64,000 nucleotides of DNA from Mercurialis annua (Eukaryota > Streptophyta > Magnoliopsida > Malpighiales > Euphorbiaceae): positions 21,712,201 to 21,776,200 of the forward strand of contig NC_065571.1 in assembly GCF_937616625.2 (NCBI RefSeq), in the 5' to 3' direction. Of the stretch, positions 35,262-47,117 are shown piece by piece. The notes under the pieces are model-generated. The model made no database searches, was not told the DNA's origin, and saw only the letters and a program-made list of their open reading frames with translations. The position numbers and the translations under genes were made by a program. Every line of letters begins with the position of its first letter. The stretch's first letter is position 1.

Positions 35262-37966
35262 ACACACGCCTAATAAAAGAACATATAAATATAAGTCACA
35301 AAAACAATAATATAATATATACTACACAATACATTTGTAGTGAACGTAATTCTTATATTACGTTCTAAACGTAGTAAAGAAAAGATATATTACGAGAAAA
35401 AGAGAAATTAAGGTAGAACATCGGCACTTGCGTTTGTATCTGATGTGGTACAGAGTGTCGGAGAAGTGAATATGGTGATTATAGCAATAGAAAATTTTGA
35501 ATTTAACTGAGATGTTGGAGATATGAAGAGAGAAAGGATATGACAGAAAAACAGTCTATAAATGACAGAAAATGGCAGCAATACAAAAATTTGAAATATA
35601 TCCGTTAAGTATAAAAAAAGCCGTTAATAATTGCAGAGCGTATAATCTAGAGTAAACTTACGATTTTATAAAAATTTTGAAAGTTTTTATGATTTTTAAG
35701 GTACAATTGTGCTCAGACATCGCATATGATACTGCATAATCCGGTAGGAATGCATAAGAAAATGATTTTCAAAATGTAGATCATGCATCATATCTTTATA
35801 ATGACAAAGAAAATGCGATTTCGAGCAACTCCTTGGTGATGAGAGATGTCATCACTCTGAGCTACAATTGTACTAACGATTTCAAGCGATTTATGAAAAG
35901 TGGTTTAGAAAGAGCTGCGCTGCCAAAAGAAGTTTTAAAATCGTTTTGTTCAGTGAGTAAACTCTGATATAAAGCCCTGCGACAAATAGTAAAAGATTCT
36001 TAACAAATAAGAATAAAAATTGTAAAAGAAACTCTAATAACAAAATAAAGCCATATTAATAATTATTGCAACGAAACTAATGAAGCTAAAGGAGTTATCG
36101 TCGGAAAGCATACGCAGATAAGCTGCGATGCACTGGCAATATTTAAGGATACAGTATTTATCTTTATGCAAGAGTAAAGGGTGGAACGACAGGGAGTCGT
36201 GCAAGACGAAAAAAACGTAACAAATACGTAAGGACGAAGAATATAACGATTATTCTTATGGTGAAATAAGTAGCATAGCAAACGAGGAACACAATAGAGA
36301 AAAGAAATTGAAAGTATAAAGGACGAGAAGATGATACTATAAATGATGAACATGAAGTGATATTTAAAGGATAGAACTTTATCAATGTCAGTGTTCGAAG
36401 ATACAGAAGTAGAAAGAGAAAGGTTACGAAATGATGAAGCAGACGATTTTGCAAAATGTGAAGGTGATTTTGCAAGATATGAAAGTTAGAAATTTGATAG
36501 ATCAAGAGAGATAATAATGCTATATGACTGATATTAAGCGAAGTCACTAATATCAACATTAAGAGCTATAGATCGCGTTAACAGAAAGGAGAAAAGTTAA
36601 GTTGTAAAATTCTAGTATAATTACGTATCGGTAAATGTAAGAATTATGGATATTATGAAAGAAATTAATGAGTAAATTCATATGCCCTCAAAATTTTACA
36701 AGATGATTAGAGACATGAAAAGTTTTAGAGATGTGTCAGAAGGATTATCAGAAGGAAGCAGCAATCCCAGAACTATTATAAACAAAGGAAAAATGTAATG
36801 AATACAGTAAGTAAAGGATAAGATGATACTTCATTGCTATCGAACAGATAGAAGTAAATTTTATCCAAGAGACCATGATGTCATAAGGACGAGAGTTGGT
36901 GCTAGTGCAGAGAAATCAACTTATTTAAAAAGAATAATTAGGATCATAATATAAGTACTACGGAAACACTTCGAGAAGAATTCTCGAAACAGCAAGACGA
37001 TAAAGAAACATATGAAATTCTTATGGGGTTACCATAAATATGGAATAGTGACGTAAAGGGAAGACAACTTTGACTAAAAAGTCAATAAGAAATTCAAAAT
37101 GAAATTCAAAAGAGTAATTAGAGGAAAGGTGAAGAAGATAAGAAAATGAGGATACGAATAGTATCGGTCAAAGAAGAAGGTTGTACAAGTTACACAATTA
37201 AGGTAACGTAAAATGGAACGTTTAGGGTAACGGAAAAAGGAATGAAGGATCGTAGTCAACAAATGAAATGAAATACACAATAGTTCGGAAGAGTAAAGGA
37301 AGGAGAAATAGAAGATAGTAAAGAATGTATCAGGTTTAGCTATGTTAAGAGACAGTGAAAGTATTTAACATAGTTCAAGTTGAGAAAGATTGGTTAATGA
37401 AGAATGAAGTGTCAGACAATGATAGAAAGAAGTGAAAAATGACAAGAACCAGTAAGAAAGGAAAGTGATAGTTACAGATGACAGTAAAGATCATAACTGC
37501 AAGTTATGATTACAAGAGAGACTATTCGTAGGAATATGCATAAGGTAAGTACATCATTAAGATGAAATTAACACGTCGTGACTATTCACGTACAAAGAAA
37601 ACTAGTAGCAACCTATAGCTACTAAGAATGAAATGAGATGGGAAAGCATTAGGTTATGATTAGTTATAACCAAGTAGAAATGACGCAAAGATTATGATGT
37701 TAAGGATGCATCTACAGCTACATTATTCTGGAAAAACGACAGATGAAACAAAGATGACAACGAGAAGATTCTCAACTAAACAGCAGTAAGAAGCTACGGT
37801 GAGCAAAATAGAAAGTCGATTAATGAGATCACAGCCATACGTAGAAAGTTAGTAGTTTAAGTAAAAAAATAAGCTGCGATCAAAACGTATTAAAGGACGT
37901 CAAAGAAATTGTAAGGACAATTTAAGATTCCAACAAGATTTATGAAAATTCGAGGACGAATTTTTA
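35262..37966 (+). mobile_element. Purine-rich non-coding interior of element F
   Basis: About 2.7 kb without recognisable coding sequence. The structured domain lies at 35705-35869. After it the + strand is dominated by A and G (many AGAAAG, GAAGA and GATAAG runs); the long reverse-strand ORFs here result from that bias. A shared TCTGATATAAAG...GACAAATAG motif near 35960 parallels E. Element I has the same type of region on the opposite strand (60083-62110). Confidence 0.75.
35705..35869 (+). ncRNA. Conserved structured domain, copy in F
   Basis: AATTGTGCTCAG (35705-35716) pairs with CTGAGC-t-ACAATT (35857-35869): 12 bp with one bulged T. The hairpin GATGA-gagatg-TCATC is at 35838-35853, extended to GTGATGA/TCATCAC, and is preceded by GCAACTCCTTGG. 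Relative to the E copy, the changed base in the left arm (C to T) is matched by G to A in the right arm. It lies 1.9 kb after the 5' LTR and downstream of gag. Confidence 0.6.
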
Positions 37967-37967
37967 T

Positions 37968-37980
37968 AAGGGGGGAAGAA
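37968..37980 (+). promoter_or_regulatory. Polypurine tract of element F
   Basis: AAGGGGGGAAGAA immediately before the 3' LTR, preceded by AATTCGAGGACGAATTTTT. This is the classic plus-strand primer layout of plant Ty3/gypsy elements. Confidence 0.93.
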
Positions 37981-40469
37981 TGTAATACCCCAAAATATTT
38001 AATTGTTTAATTGGACTACGTGTCCAGTTTAGAGTCGCAGAAGTGACAATATTGGAAAGTTTTCCGATAAATAAGTTTTAGTAGGTCGGTTTTAGAAAAG
38101 ATTATTACGGAGAAAATTTATATTATATTTCAATTCTAAAGTTAGAATTGGATTTAAAAGGAAAAATGGCAAGAAAAGTCCAAAAATAAGTACAGGGACC
38201 CAAGTGGTAATTTAGCCACTTTGTGTCAGAAATGGAAATTTTAGATTTTGACGGAAAAGTATTAATATCGAGTTTCGCATTATTTATCGGGGATAAATAA
38301 TACGTATAAGTCATAATAAAAGAATTTATCGATTTAGTTATGGGCTAAATCGTACGAAAGGAAAGTTCAAAAGATAAATGATAAGCAAAAAGGACAAGGA
38401 CCAAAGTGAGATTTTAACCTTAATATATAAGGTTTTGAATATGAAACAGAAGATGAAGAAGAAGAATCGAGAGAAAGCAAGAATCATCGAGCGATACCGC
38501 CGTTTCGCCGCCGTTTCTCCGCTCGACGTCCGATTCAAGCGATTCAAGTGGCGATTTCTTAAGAATCGAAAGCTCTATCATCTCCGGCCATTAAATTAAG
38601 GTAAGAGGTCGGGTTTTGGCTTGAAAATGATGGGTTTGATGGCTGTTTTTGAAGTTATTATGCCGTTTTTGAAGAAACCGAGATTTGGGTATTGAGTGTG
38701 GGTGTGTGAAGCACGTCGGAATGGTGGTAAAACCCCGGAAATTGACTTCCGGGGGGCTGTGCACCACGAGTGCACGAACGTGCACTAAAAGTGCACGAAC
38801 GTGCACTAAAAGTGCACGAACGTGCACCTTGCAAGGTGCACGAACGTGCACCTGAAGTGCACGAACGTGCACCCTTCATGGTGCACGAACGTGCACTAGA
38901 GGTGCACGAACGTGTACCCCTGAGGTGCACGAACGTGCACTTGGTTGCACGATCGTGCACCCACCGAAGGGCACGCCCGTGCACCCCGACTCACCCCCAC
39001 GCATATGTGAACTGTATTCGACCTAGGTATTCGACGTTTTTGAGTACTTGACTCTAAAGGATGAGTTTCAGACTTTAATAATCATTAATCTCAAGATTAG
39101 CTTGGCGTTTTAGGTAATTAATAATAATAGAAACGTCAAGGACGTTAAGCGATTCTCAATTATGAGAAATAGTATTCGCTAAGTCGTTTATACGACTAAA
39201 GTTATTGAATACGTAAATAAGTATAAGATGAAACCAAACCCTAAAACTTAGAAGTATTATATATATAAAAGTATAAGTTTCACGTCTAATTATTAAACAA
39301 TTTATCAGACGTGTCAGCGAATAGTGGGGTCAGTAGAAGCGGACTAGCGAGAGCGTACTATCAGATCGATCACATCATTACTTGGATAGCGGTCACTGTG
39401 AGTTGCATTTTACTTTCGTGTATTATATATATAAAGTTATTTTATATAAATATGTATACTGTTTTTTACGCATCGCATGTTATATGATTTGATTAAATGT
39501 CACATGTTTCTATTAAGTTTATTTACGAGAACTAGTATGCGATTCGAAGAAACTAGCTACCTATTGGGTGTCAATAGGCTGTGTGATCACCAGTATCGAG
39601 TCAGTCTAGTATGTTTGCATTTGAGAAATGACTTGACACAGTTGGGAGCTGATGATGATTATGAAATTTACGATTGGGTATATGATTTGATACGAGTGAG
39701 TACTCGGCTACGGTGTAGTCCGGAGTCCCCGTATCTAGTGGCTGGGCCACCAGCGAGTTGGACTCGCGATTGATATTTACGATTGGGTTGAATGATAATG
39801 ATTATTCGAGAAATGTGTCGCATGCTAGGATATTAGTTTCGTACAGATCAAATACATGTTTATATGTTTCATATTATTATTTTCTTGAGATGCGATGCTA
39901 TGTTACTATATTAATACTGTTGGTAAATGTCAACTCACTCAGTATTTCCCCAAATACTGACCCCTCACCTTTGATGTCTTTCAGGTGCTTAGTTTGTCGA
40001 CCTAGCTAGAGGCCAATTTTGAAGTCCAGAAGTCAGCTGTGTATGTATAGTTTCTGACTTCTGAGAATGCTGCAGTAGTGGTCCTGTGTCGACAGAATAA
40101 TAGCCTAGACAGCAATTCCTTTTGATTGTATATATTAACTGCTGTCATTGTTTTATATGATTTTTGGTAGGCTACGTGTTTGGTATATGGTCCACGGCCC
40201 CAGGTGCCGGTGAGATGTTTTGAGACACTAACTGATGTATATAGTACCGCGAGGCCAGTTCGTACAGGGTACGGTAACTAGAGCCCGCGAGGTTTTGAAA
40301 CAGTTAGTGTACATGTTTGATTATATGATATATAAATGTGTTGCTTCCGTTGTTTAATGTTAATTGTTTAATGTATTCATTTATTATTTGCGAAAAATTA
40401 ATAGTGATTTTAGGCTTAGCACTCCCGTTACCTAGCGCCGGTTGCGGCTCAATATTTTGGGTCGTGACA
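37981..40469 (+). repeat. 3' LTR of element F
   Basis: Near-identical to the 5' LTR. Differences: the palindrome array (38757-38985) has ten units against nine, through an extra TAAAA-spaced unit; about 24 bp are deleted near 38650 and another stretch (GCTACGGGTTCCGGAGC) is lost near 40420, removing half of the terminal hairpin. The LTR ends GGGTCGTGACA at 40469 and is followed by the TSD TGTTT. Confidence 0.93.
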
Positions 40470-42150
40470 TGTTTCGAATCCAAGTTTGGTGATTGTTAAA
40501 TGAGTTGGTATGTTGATGAATGCCTGTAAACTGTTTTAGCTTAATTTAAATGTTTAGGGCTGTTTTGTATAATGTTTTTAGGATAATGTTATACTTGGAT
40601 TGTGGTGGTTAGTTTGGTTATTGACATTTCTTGGGCATGATGAATACGCTTATTGTTAATTTGTTTGCTAAGGCATGTTTTGATTTGTGTTGTCTATTAA
40701 AGCGTGTTGGTTCATTATGGATTTTATCAAACACTTTGTTACGTGTTGATTAATTGGTTAGTTAAGCGATATTGAGTTCCTTGTTTTTCAAACTCGGGTT
40801 TTGGAATATTAATTGATTCTGGATTTTTAAACATTGGTTTACAACTTGGTTATGTTGAATCGGGTTAGACTTGGGTCGCCCGACATGTGAGTTAAGCTTG
40901 GAAGTCTTGGTTGACTCGACTAAGTACAATTTTGGCTTTTGAAATGTTTTACCAAATAGTTTGAAAAGGTTTCCGGATTATGTTTTCAAATGGAACTCAA
41001 TAGGGCTTAACCTGTTTTGCGGATTTGGCATATGGTTTGTGTTTGTGTAATCAATCTGTTTTAGTTTGTGCTTTGGCTTTGTTGTGTTGTGCTATTCCTA
41101 TGTGGTGTTTAGTACTCTTTAGAGTTAGGGTCCGTTTTTAATTTATTATTTACACATTGTTAGACTTGTCGACTGTTCGTGTTCCGGAGACGAACCAGGA
41201 TTAGTTGCTTGCCAGGTTATCACGTGGATTAGCAAGCTGTGAGTTTGTACTTACTATTTACCGCTTTATTAAGTAAACTGTTATTTTAATATATATAAAT
41301 ATATACTGTATGTATATTTCGAACTGTTTTTCCATTATGGCTTTTAGTTGGAACATGCTACCTAATGGGCATCATTAGGACTGCGTGCGGACCGGTATTG
41401 ATCTAGATAAGGTATGTGAAATGTGGTGGTAACTCGGTGTGAGCATAGTTCTCGGGATCAGAAGAGTAACTCGGTGTAGCTCAGCTCTCGGGACTCTGGT
41501 TATGAATTAAGAGTGGTTGGTGGTAACTCGGTGTAGCTCAGCTCTCGGGACCAAGCCTACTGGATTATGGAAATTATTTAGTATTGTGGATTAGGGTTCC
41601 AACTATTAAACGTAATGTTGTTATTAAATGTTTTAAATGGTTTTAAAGGTTTTCCACTTGATAAATGTAAATAGTGGTATGAACTCATCTCTGTATATCT
41701 GACCCCGTTGTTTTCCCAATTTTTTCAGGGTTATGATATGAGCGAGTCAGCTGCTCTCCAATTCTTTATTTCCTCGGAGGTTTTACTTTATTTTATAAAG
41801 TTTATTAATCTAATTTTATTCTTAGACCGCAGTAGTAATTAGAAGTCGTATTTGTCTAATACTTGTTACCAGAATTATTCTATTGATTTAATTGTTTTGG
41901 CTTTAATATAATAACTTGGGTTATTAAATATTTATGCTATGTTGGAGACTCGGTATTGATCGAGCATTTATTATATAAATGTTGTATTTTATGAACTGCT
42001 AGAACTAGGCTGAAGTCTCAGTTGCCCCCGAGCATTGGTTTCTTGCAGGTTTATGTAATTGTTGGTTATCCGCAAGGCTAGCTACGGGTTTTGGTACAAC
42101 CATACCCATACCCTAGCACCGGTCGCGATTCATAAAAATAGATCGTGACA
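40470..42150 (+). repeat. 3' LTR of element E, second part
   Basis: Continues the E LTR from TGTTTCGAATCC to GATCGTGACA. It contains G-box 41221-41226, hairpin CCTAATG/CATTAGG 41361-41379, three GGTAACTCGGTG units about 41425-41555, and CGCAGTAGT 41828-41836. The last is fully complementary to ACTACTGCG in E's own leader at 25683-25691. Confidence 0.92.
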
Positions 42151-42342
42151 AGTTAACCCACTCACGAACGAGAATTAACATTTTTTTCTTTTTTTTTTCT
42201 TTTTGATTTTAAAATATTAAATGGTTGAACCACAAATTAACCCACTCATGAACCAACACGAACCAGACCATTAACTTCAATTTTACTTCAAACCGATCGG
42301 AAAATTTGTCGGAAAAACACTGAAAATTTACGGGGTATTACA
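42151..42342 (-). repeat. Solo LTR D, terminal part
   Basis: Ends CGGGGTATTACA on the + strand, the inverse of an LTR start TGTAATACCCCG. It is followed by ATTTT (42343-42347), matching ATTTT before 19401, which proves that everything from 19401 to 42342 entered G's 3' LTR through the single insertion of D. Only 192 bp of this side remain. Confidence 0.85.
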
Positions 42343-43481
42343 ATTTTACTACTGCGGTCTAAAAATAAAAATTTAGTTTGACAATTTGTTAAAATGAAAT
42401 AAACCTCCAAGGAATAAAGAATCAGAGATCAGTAGACTCGTTCAAAATAATAAACCTGGAAAATGGGGAAAACAACGGGGGTCAGATATACTGAGATGAG
42501 TTCGCAATACTATTTACATTTATTAAGTTTAAAACCCTTAAATCAAAACCCTTTTACACTAATATAATATATACGATTATGTAATAACAGTATTGAAATG
42601 ATCCCAGCGTAAGTATGACATAGCATACTGAAAAACACAAAGTGTACGGGAACAAATCCTCGTCATATACCAGCGTAAGCAAGACCTTAGTCTGCCGATC
42701 CCAGAGTACTTACCGGTGCACACAATCTCGATACAAGCCTATCGAGTAGCTCGTTCCAATCCAGATCCATAATCGCCTAAAACAGTTCGAAAACATTTAT
42801 AATACTAAATAAATTGCGGTACTTAATAAAGCGGTCAATAGCACTACAAACTCACTGCTTGCTAATCCACGTGAAAAAACCTTGGCAAGCGACAAAACCT
42901 GAATCGACTACGAAGCACGCACAGTTCTAAGGACATGGTAAAAACCAATATTAAAATAAACCTCTAACTCTAGAGAATACTAGACGCCACATAGGACTAA
43001 CACAAATAACAAGTCAGGTAAAGCATACAGAGTAAACACAATACGTACTCAGACAAATAGAAATGCCATAACAAAACAAGTCTATTGAGTTCTCGCTTTA
43101 AAATCCATTTCGGAAAATATTATTTAAATACTATTTAAATAATAAATTAATTTAAATTCAAAAACAATAATGGGTTAGCCGAGTTATCGATAACTAACAA
43201 TCTAACCTCAAATGTCAGGCGATCCAAGTCTAACCCGACCCACACTTTATCCAAAATTATAAACCAAGTTTATAATTTTACAAAATACCCATTTGATAAA
43301 ACAATAAATTAATGCTTAAAACGGAACTGAATAACTTAAAACTCAAGTAACCAATAATTACTAACAATTTACTTGATTAAAATAAATTTAAAAAAAATGT
43401 TTAAAATCTTAAACGTCAAATTGACACGTCTAGTCAATAATTCCATAATTTAATAATTACCGAGTAATTATAATTTATTGG

Positions 43482-43531
<50 letters not shown>

Positions 43532-45011
43532 TATATATATAAAATTACCGCTCTTCATTATAATTATAAAAATAAATTAAATTATAATGAAGCGAATATT
43601 ATTTTGAAATTTAAAATAATGCTATCGAATTGTAAATTTAGAACTCAAACAAAATTCAAAAATTCAAAATAAAGATCAATAAAAATAATAAGTATAATAA
43701 ATCAATATCCTTTAATAACACAACCAATGGAAAATAAGGAATGATACATGGCCCATCATTTTGAAAAAATGATCAATACAGTACATATGTCCCAAACGTA
43801 ATTAACAATTAAGCCCAACATAATTCAGTAATTTAAGTAACCTTTTAACCATCTTCCTCAATTCCAATAACACCCGCCAAACACATTCAAAAGCTATAGA
43901 TTATAACAACACACAGACCAAACTTCCAAAGCTAAGACTCAACAAAAATACCAAGCAATACCCAAGCAACTCTCATCAAAGCTAACTGAGATGATACCTC
44001 AACAAACAAGAATGAATTTACAACAATCTTGAATCAATTATTTATGCTAATAACTCGCAGCAAGGAAATTTAGAATCTGAGGACAATGATGAAAGCAATT
44101 TGAATACTAAACCTAGTAGATTCAGTTATAGCCTAACTAAACAAGAGGTAACAGATATCCAACACAAAATCATACTCCAAAGGAATAATAGCAAATTGAC
44201 AGAAGCTTTGATACCAAACAAAGGAACCATAACACGTAAAAATACGAAGAAACGACGGCGACTATAGCGGAATGATTTAAGTACCGTTTGGCAAAAACGA
44301 AGATGAGAATCGTAGAGGCATGTGTCTACTACGGCTGAGACAAGACGGATCTCAATTTGATGCTATAACGAATGAGATATCGGTTAAGAGCGGAAGTATC
44401 AATTTTTAAACAAAATCTAAGAATAAGAAAACGGTGAAACGACGGCAATCATAACGAATTGAGTAACGTACCAATTTACATTTCGAAGTTTAGGGATTGT
44501 AGAGGATTAAGTCTACTACAGGTGGGACAAAACGGCTCCCAATTTGATGCTACAACAATTAAGATCGAGCTAAGGAACGAAGGTATTGATTTATAACCCA
44601 AACTGAGAAACTGAGATTTGAACTCACCGATTTTGCAGCGAGATTTTTAGAGAATATTAAGATGTAATGACCGTTAGGGTTTGCTAGAATTGGTAGGGAT
44701 AATTTAGGGTTTGAAACGAGTTTAAATAGGAAGGGAAACGTAAGGAAAAACGGAAGAAAAAGGAACTCAAACTGTAACTTTCAAATTATACAGTGTCTCG
44801 TTAATTTTGAATAGGAAATGCATGGGCAGCCATCCAAGGAAAAGGAAATTTGATCTTGGGCCAACCAAATGGGCTTAATCAAAATAATCAAACTAAAAAC
44901 CAACCAAACATTTAATTTAAACCACGAACTGAACCAAGAATCCACACGCGATTTCAATTATTATTACCGAAAATTCATCACAAAAATTAAAAAAAATTAC
45001 GGGATATTACA
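42343..45011 (-). repeat. 3' LTR of element G, main part
   Basis: Resumes at ATTTTACTACTGCGG and ends GGGATATTACA (45011). It aligns over its whole length with the 5' LTR of G (49804-52431). Hairpin CTCGATA/TATCGAG is at 42727-42746 and G-box at 42868-42873. A (TA)n run at about 43484-43530 is far longer than in the 5' LTR copy. Donor-like sequence (sense TTG/GTGAGTTC, inverted here as GAACTCACC) lies near 44620. Confidence 0.92.
43484..43540. repeat. (TA)n microsatellite
   Basis: About 27 TA dinucleotides with one interruption. The homologous site in the other LTR of G (about 50943-50960) has about nine, so it has changed length since insertion. The apparent ORF with repeated IY residues is an artefact of this run. 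Confidence 0.9.
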
Positions 45012-45024
45012 TTCTCTCGAACTT
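45012..45024 (-). promoter_or_regulatory. Polypurine tract of element G
   Basis: The complement reads GTTCGAGAGAA before TGTAATATCCC. It is weaker in G runs than the tract of F, but the upstream TTCGAGGACGAATTTTT block (inverse at about 45030-45050) is intact. Confidence 0.75.
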
Positions 45025-46922
45025 ATTAAAAATTCGTCCTCGAATTTACCACAAAACCAAAGAAATATAAAATCAATTATAGCGCGCACAAAACCACACG
45101 TAACACACAAAATACGGATCAACGCATCCCCTGCAGAACGAAAGAAAACAACAACGCATCTAGATATTCGATTTTCCATATCACTCTACGATCGAGTGAC
45201 AAACCCAAACAAAAACAAAATAAAAACCGCATAATCAACCTTTTGAAAACATCACTGCAATCTCAACAAATTTCTCGTGAACGACAACTTCAACGAACTG
45301 CTCACTCACTTCAAGCAAAACCAAACCGGCCAAACTATTATCTGCTTAACATTACCGATAAAACCCGTCTTAGTGAAATCTTAAGGAAAGAAAAATCTCA
45401 CCAAAAGATAATCCTACCGCAATGAAGTTCGAGAAAAGTCAAAACAAAACTGAACCTAAAATTGAATCGAAAACTCGAAAGGTCACCACACGCTTATGCG
45501 AAAAATTTGGAATTCAACAATTTGGTACCTCAAACGACTTCTCAAACACCACGAGTGGACGAATTAATTTTTTATTTTTTTTACACCGGGAATAACCAAC
45601 ATGCTATACAAGAAAAATTTCGAAAATAACAGGCTCAAATCTCAAAGACTACCAAAGCAACACTATAAGTGTAGGAAATGTCCAAAATTCAAATCGTAAC
45701 CTTACTAAGCCAAACTCCAATGCTATAAAACGAAACATACAGACGCTCTCACTGAAACTAATCTTACATCTCTTAACGTCTATGCACTATATTATTCCGT
45801 GATCACAACACCGAATAACTCATGAGAATCTTAAAACTCCTGTTAACAAGCATATAACAACCCAAAATGTCGTCCTGATTATATAAGCTCTCACAACTAA
45901 TGGCTGAAAATTAAACACCACTAAAATCGTCTTCGTTCAACTAACAAAAATCAGTTTAACAATATCATCAACTTCGCAAACCAAGATGTACGAAAACACA
46001 TAAATTTCAAAGGAAATCCTGATTTAAACTCCTGACAACAAAATTTTTCATCCTCTACATTTATTTTAAATCATTAAAACATCGAATCCTACCGAAGATT
46101 ATTTAGATCAATTCGCAATCAATCGGATTATTGGTTATGCTGAAAACGAAATTTTTCTAGAGAATGCTTTCCGCAAATATAAATATATAAATAACACCAT
46201 CCCCCTTTAACTTTTGAAATTACTAGCACCTCCAGTTAAATTTCATTTTCAACCTAAAATAATTAACCCATTGAAAAATCATTTTGTTCGTAAATGCATC
46301 AAGATAATAAAATACTCTCAATCTGAAATCTCCATAGAACTTTACTTTAAAAATAAATTCACGATTTTTATAAAATCGTTCATTATAAAAAAAATTTAAA
46401 TCTACTTTTAAATCAAGCTGATAAAATTTCATCACTTTCCCAGAAAATAAATTATGTAAATAAGAACCCCCTTTGTTTACGAAATAATTTCCATACCGGT
46501 ATCAAAACTTTTTAAACAGATATTGAATCTGTAAAAACAAAATTTCCTTTAAGTTTTTTTTTTTTTTAAAAAAAACACACGCAGAGCATAACCAATGTTC
46601 TTAAAACAAAACTCTTTAAATTATATACTCTAAGCTGACACAATTCTTTAATCTGAACGAAACCTCGAGTGTAACCTTATATCCATAGCTCCTATTTACC
46701 AAATACTGATACTCCAACAATATTGAATAAATTCTTACACTGCAATTTCTCTTAAATCACCACCATCATCACAGAGTATTTGTCTAGTTTCCAACCACAT
46801 AAAAATTTCAAAACCGTTTGAATTTTAATAACCTTTTAAGCACTATTTTCACAATATAATTCGCGAGTTTATAACAAAACATTTTTTTTGAAAAAGTCCT
46901 AATGATAAAATTTATTTTACAT

Positions 46923-47117
46923 AATTGTGCGCCAGGGTGATGACAGCTCTCATCCCCAAAGAGTTGCATTCAACCCTAATCATCTAATGTCGTGATGAAT
47001 GTACTAAATGCATGTATTATTTATTTCTCTTTTAATTAGTGATCATACTCAATGCTCAATGCAGTTTCCTATTCGTGGCATTCCAAATGCATGTTCATGA
47101 CATGTCTGGGCACAATT
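46923..47117 (-). ncRNA. Conserved structured domain, copy in G
   Basis: Minus-strand sense: AATTGTGCCCAG (complement of 47106-47117) pairs with CTGG-c-GCACAATT (complement of 46923-46935), 12 bp with one bulge. The hairpin GATGA-gagctg-TCATC is the complement of 46939-46954, preceded by GCAACTCTTTGG. It is about 2.4 kb from the 5' LTR. Confidence 0.6.

Larger units (their letters stand above)
31252..40469 (+). mobile_element. Element F, gag-only LTR retrotransposon (TR-GAG-like, family 2)
   Basis: Complete insertion with a perfect 5-bp target-site duplication, TGTTT (31247-31251 and 40470-40474). 5' LTR 31252-33776 (2525 bp), primer-binding site 33781-33792, shortened gag 34179-35261, structured domain 35705-35869, purine-rich non-coding region, polypurine tract, and 3' LTR 37981-40469 (2489 bp). 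The LTRs are very similar by eye, so F is the youngest layer of the nest. No protease, reverse transcriptase or integrase is present. Confidence 0.95.
22544..42150 (+). mobile_element. Element E (LARD-like, family 1) including nested F
   Basis: Complete plus-strand element: 5' LTR 22544-25589, primer-binding site 25594-25605, non-coding interior to 29880, polypurine tract 29881-29891, and 3' LTR 29892-31251 plus 40470-42150 (split by F). The LTRs differ by roughly 3% over the stretch compared by eye. The bases flanking the element are AGATC on the left and AGTTA on the right, not a duplication, so a deletion at one edge or a recombination is likely. Confidence 0.9.

Noticed and set aside
35838..35853. 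GATGAG...GTCATC in the structured domain as a hammerhead ribozyme (plant retrozymes carry these)
   Set aside because: The invariant CUGAUGA and GAAA core parts and the three-helix layout are not present; only GAUGAG is shared.
36063..37280. Hydrophobic reverse-strand ORFs in element F
   Set aside because: A purine-rich + strand gives Phe, Leu, Ser and Tyr-rich frames on the complement; no start context or domain supports a gene.
44869..45234. 121-codon ORF at the 3' LTR/interior junction of G
   Set aside because: It crosses the LTR boundary and polypurine tract on the opposite strand to the element and has no recognisable domain.
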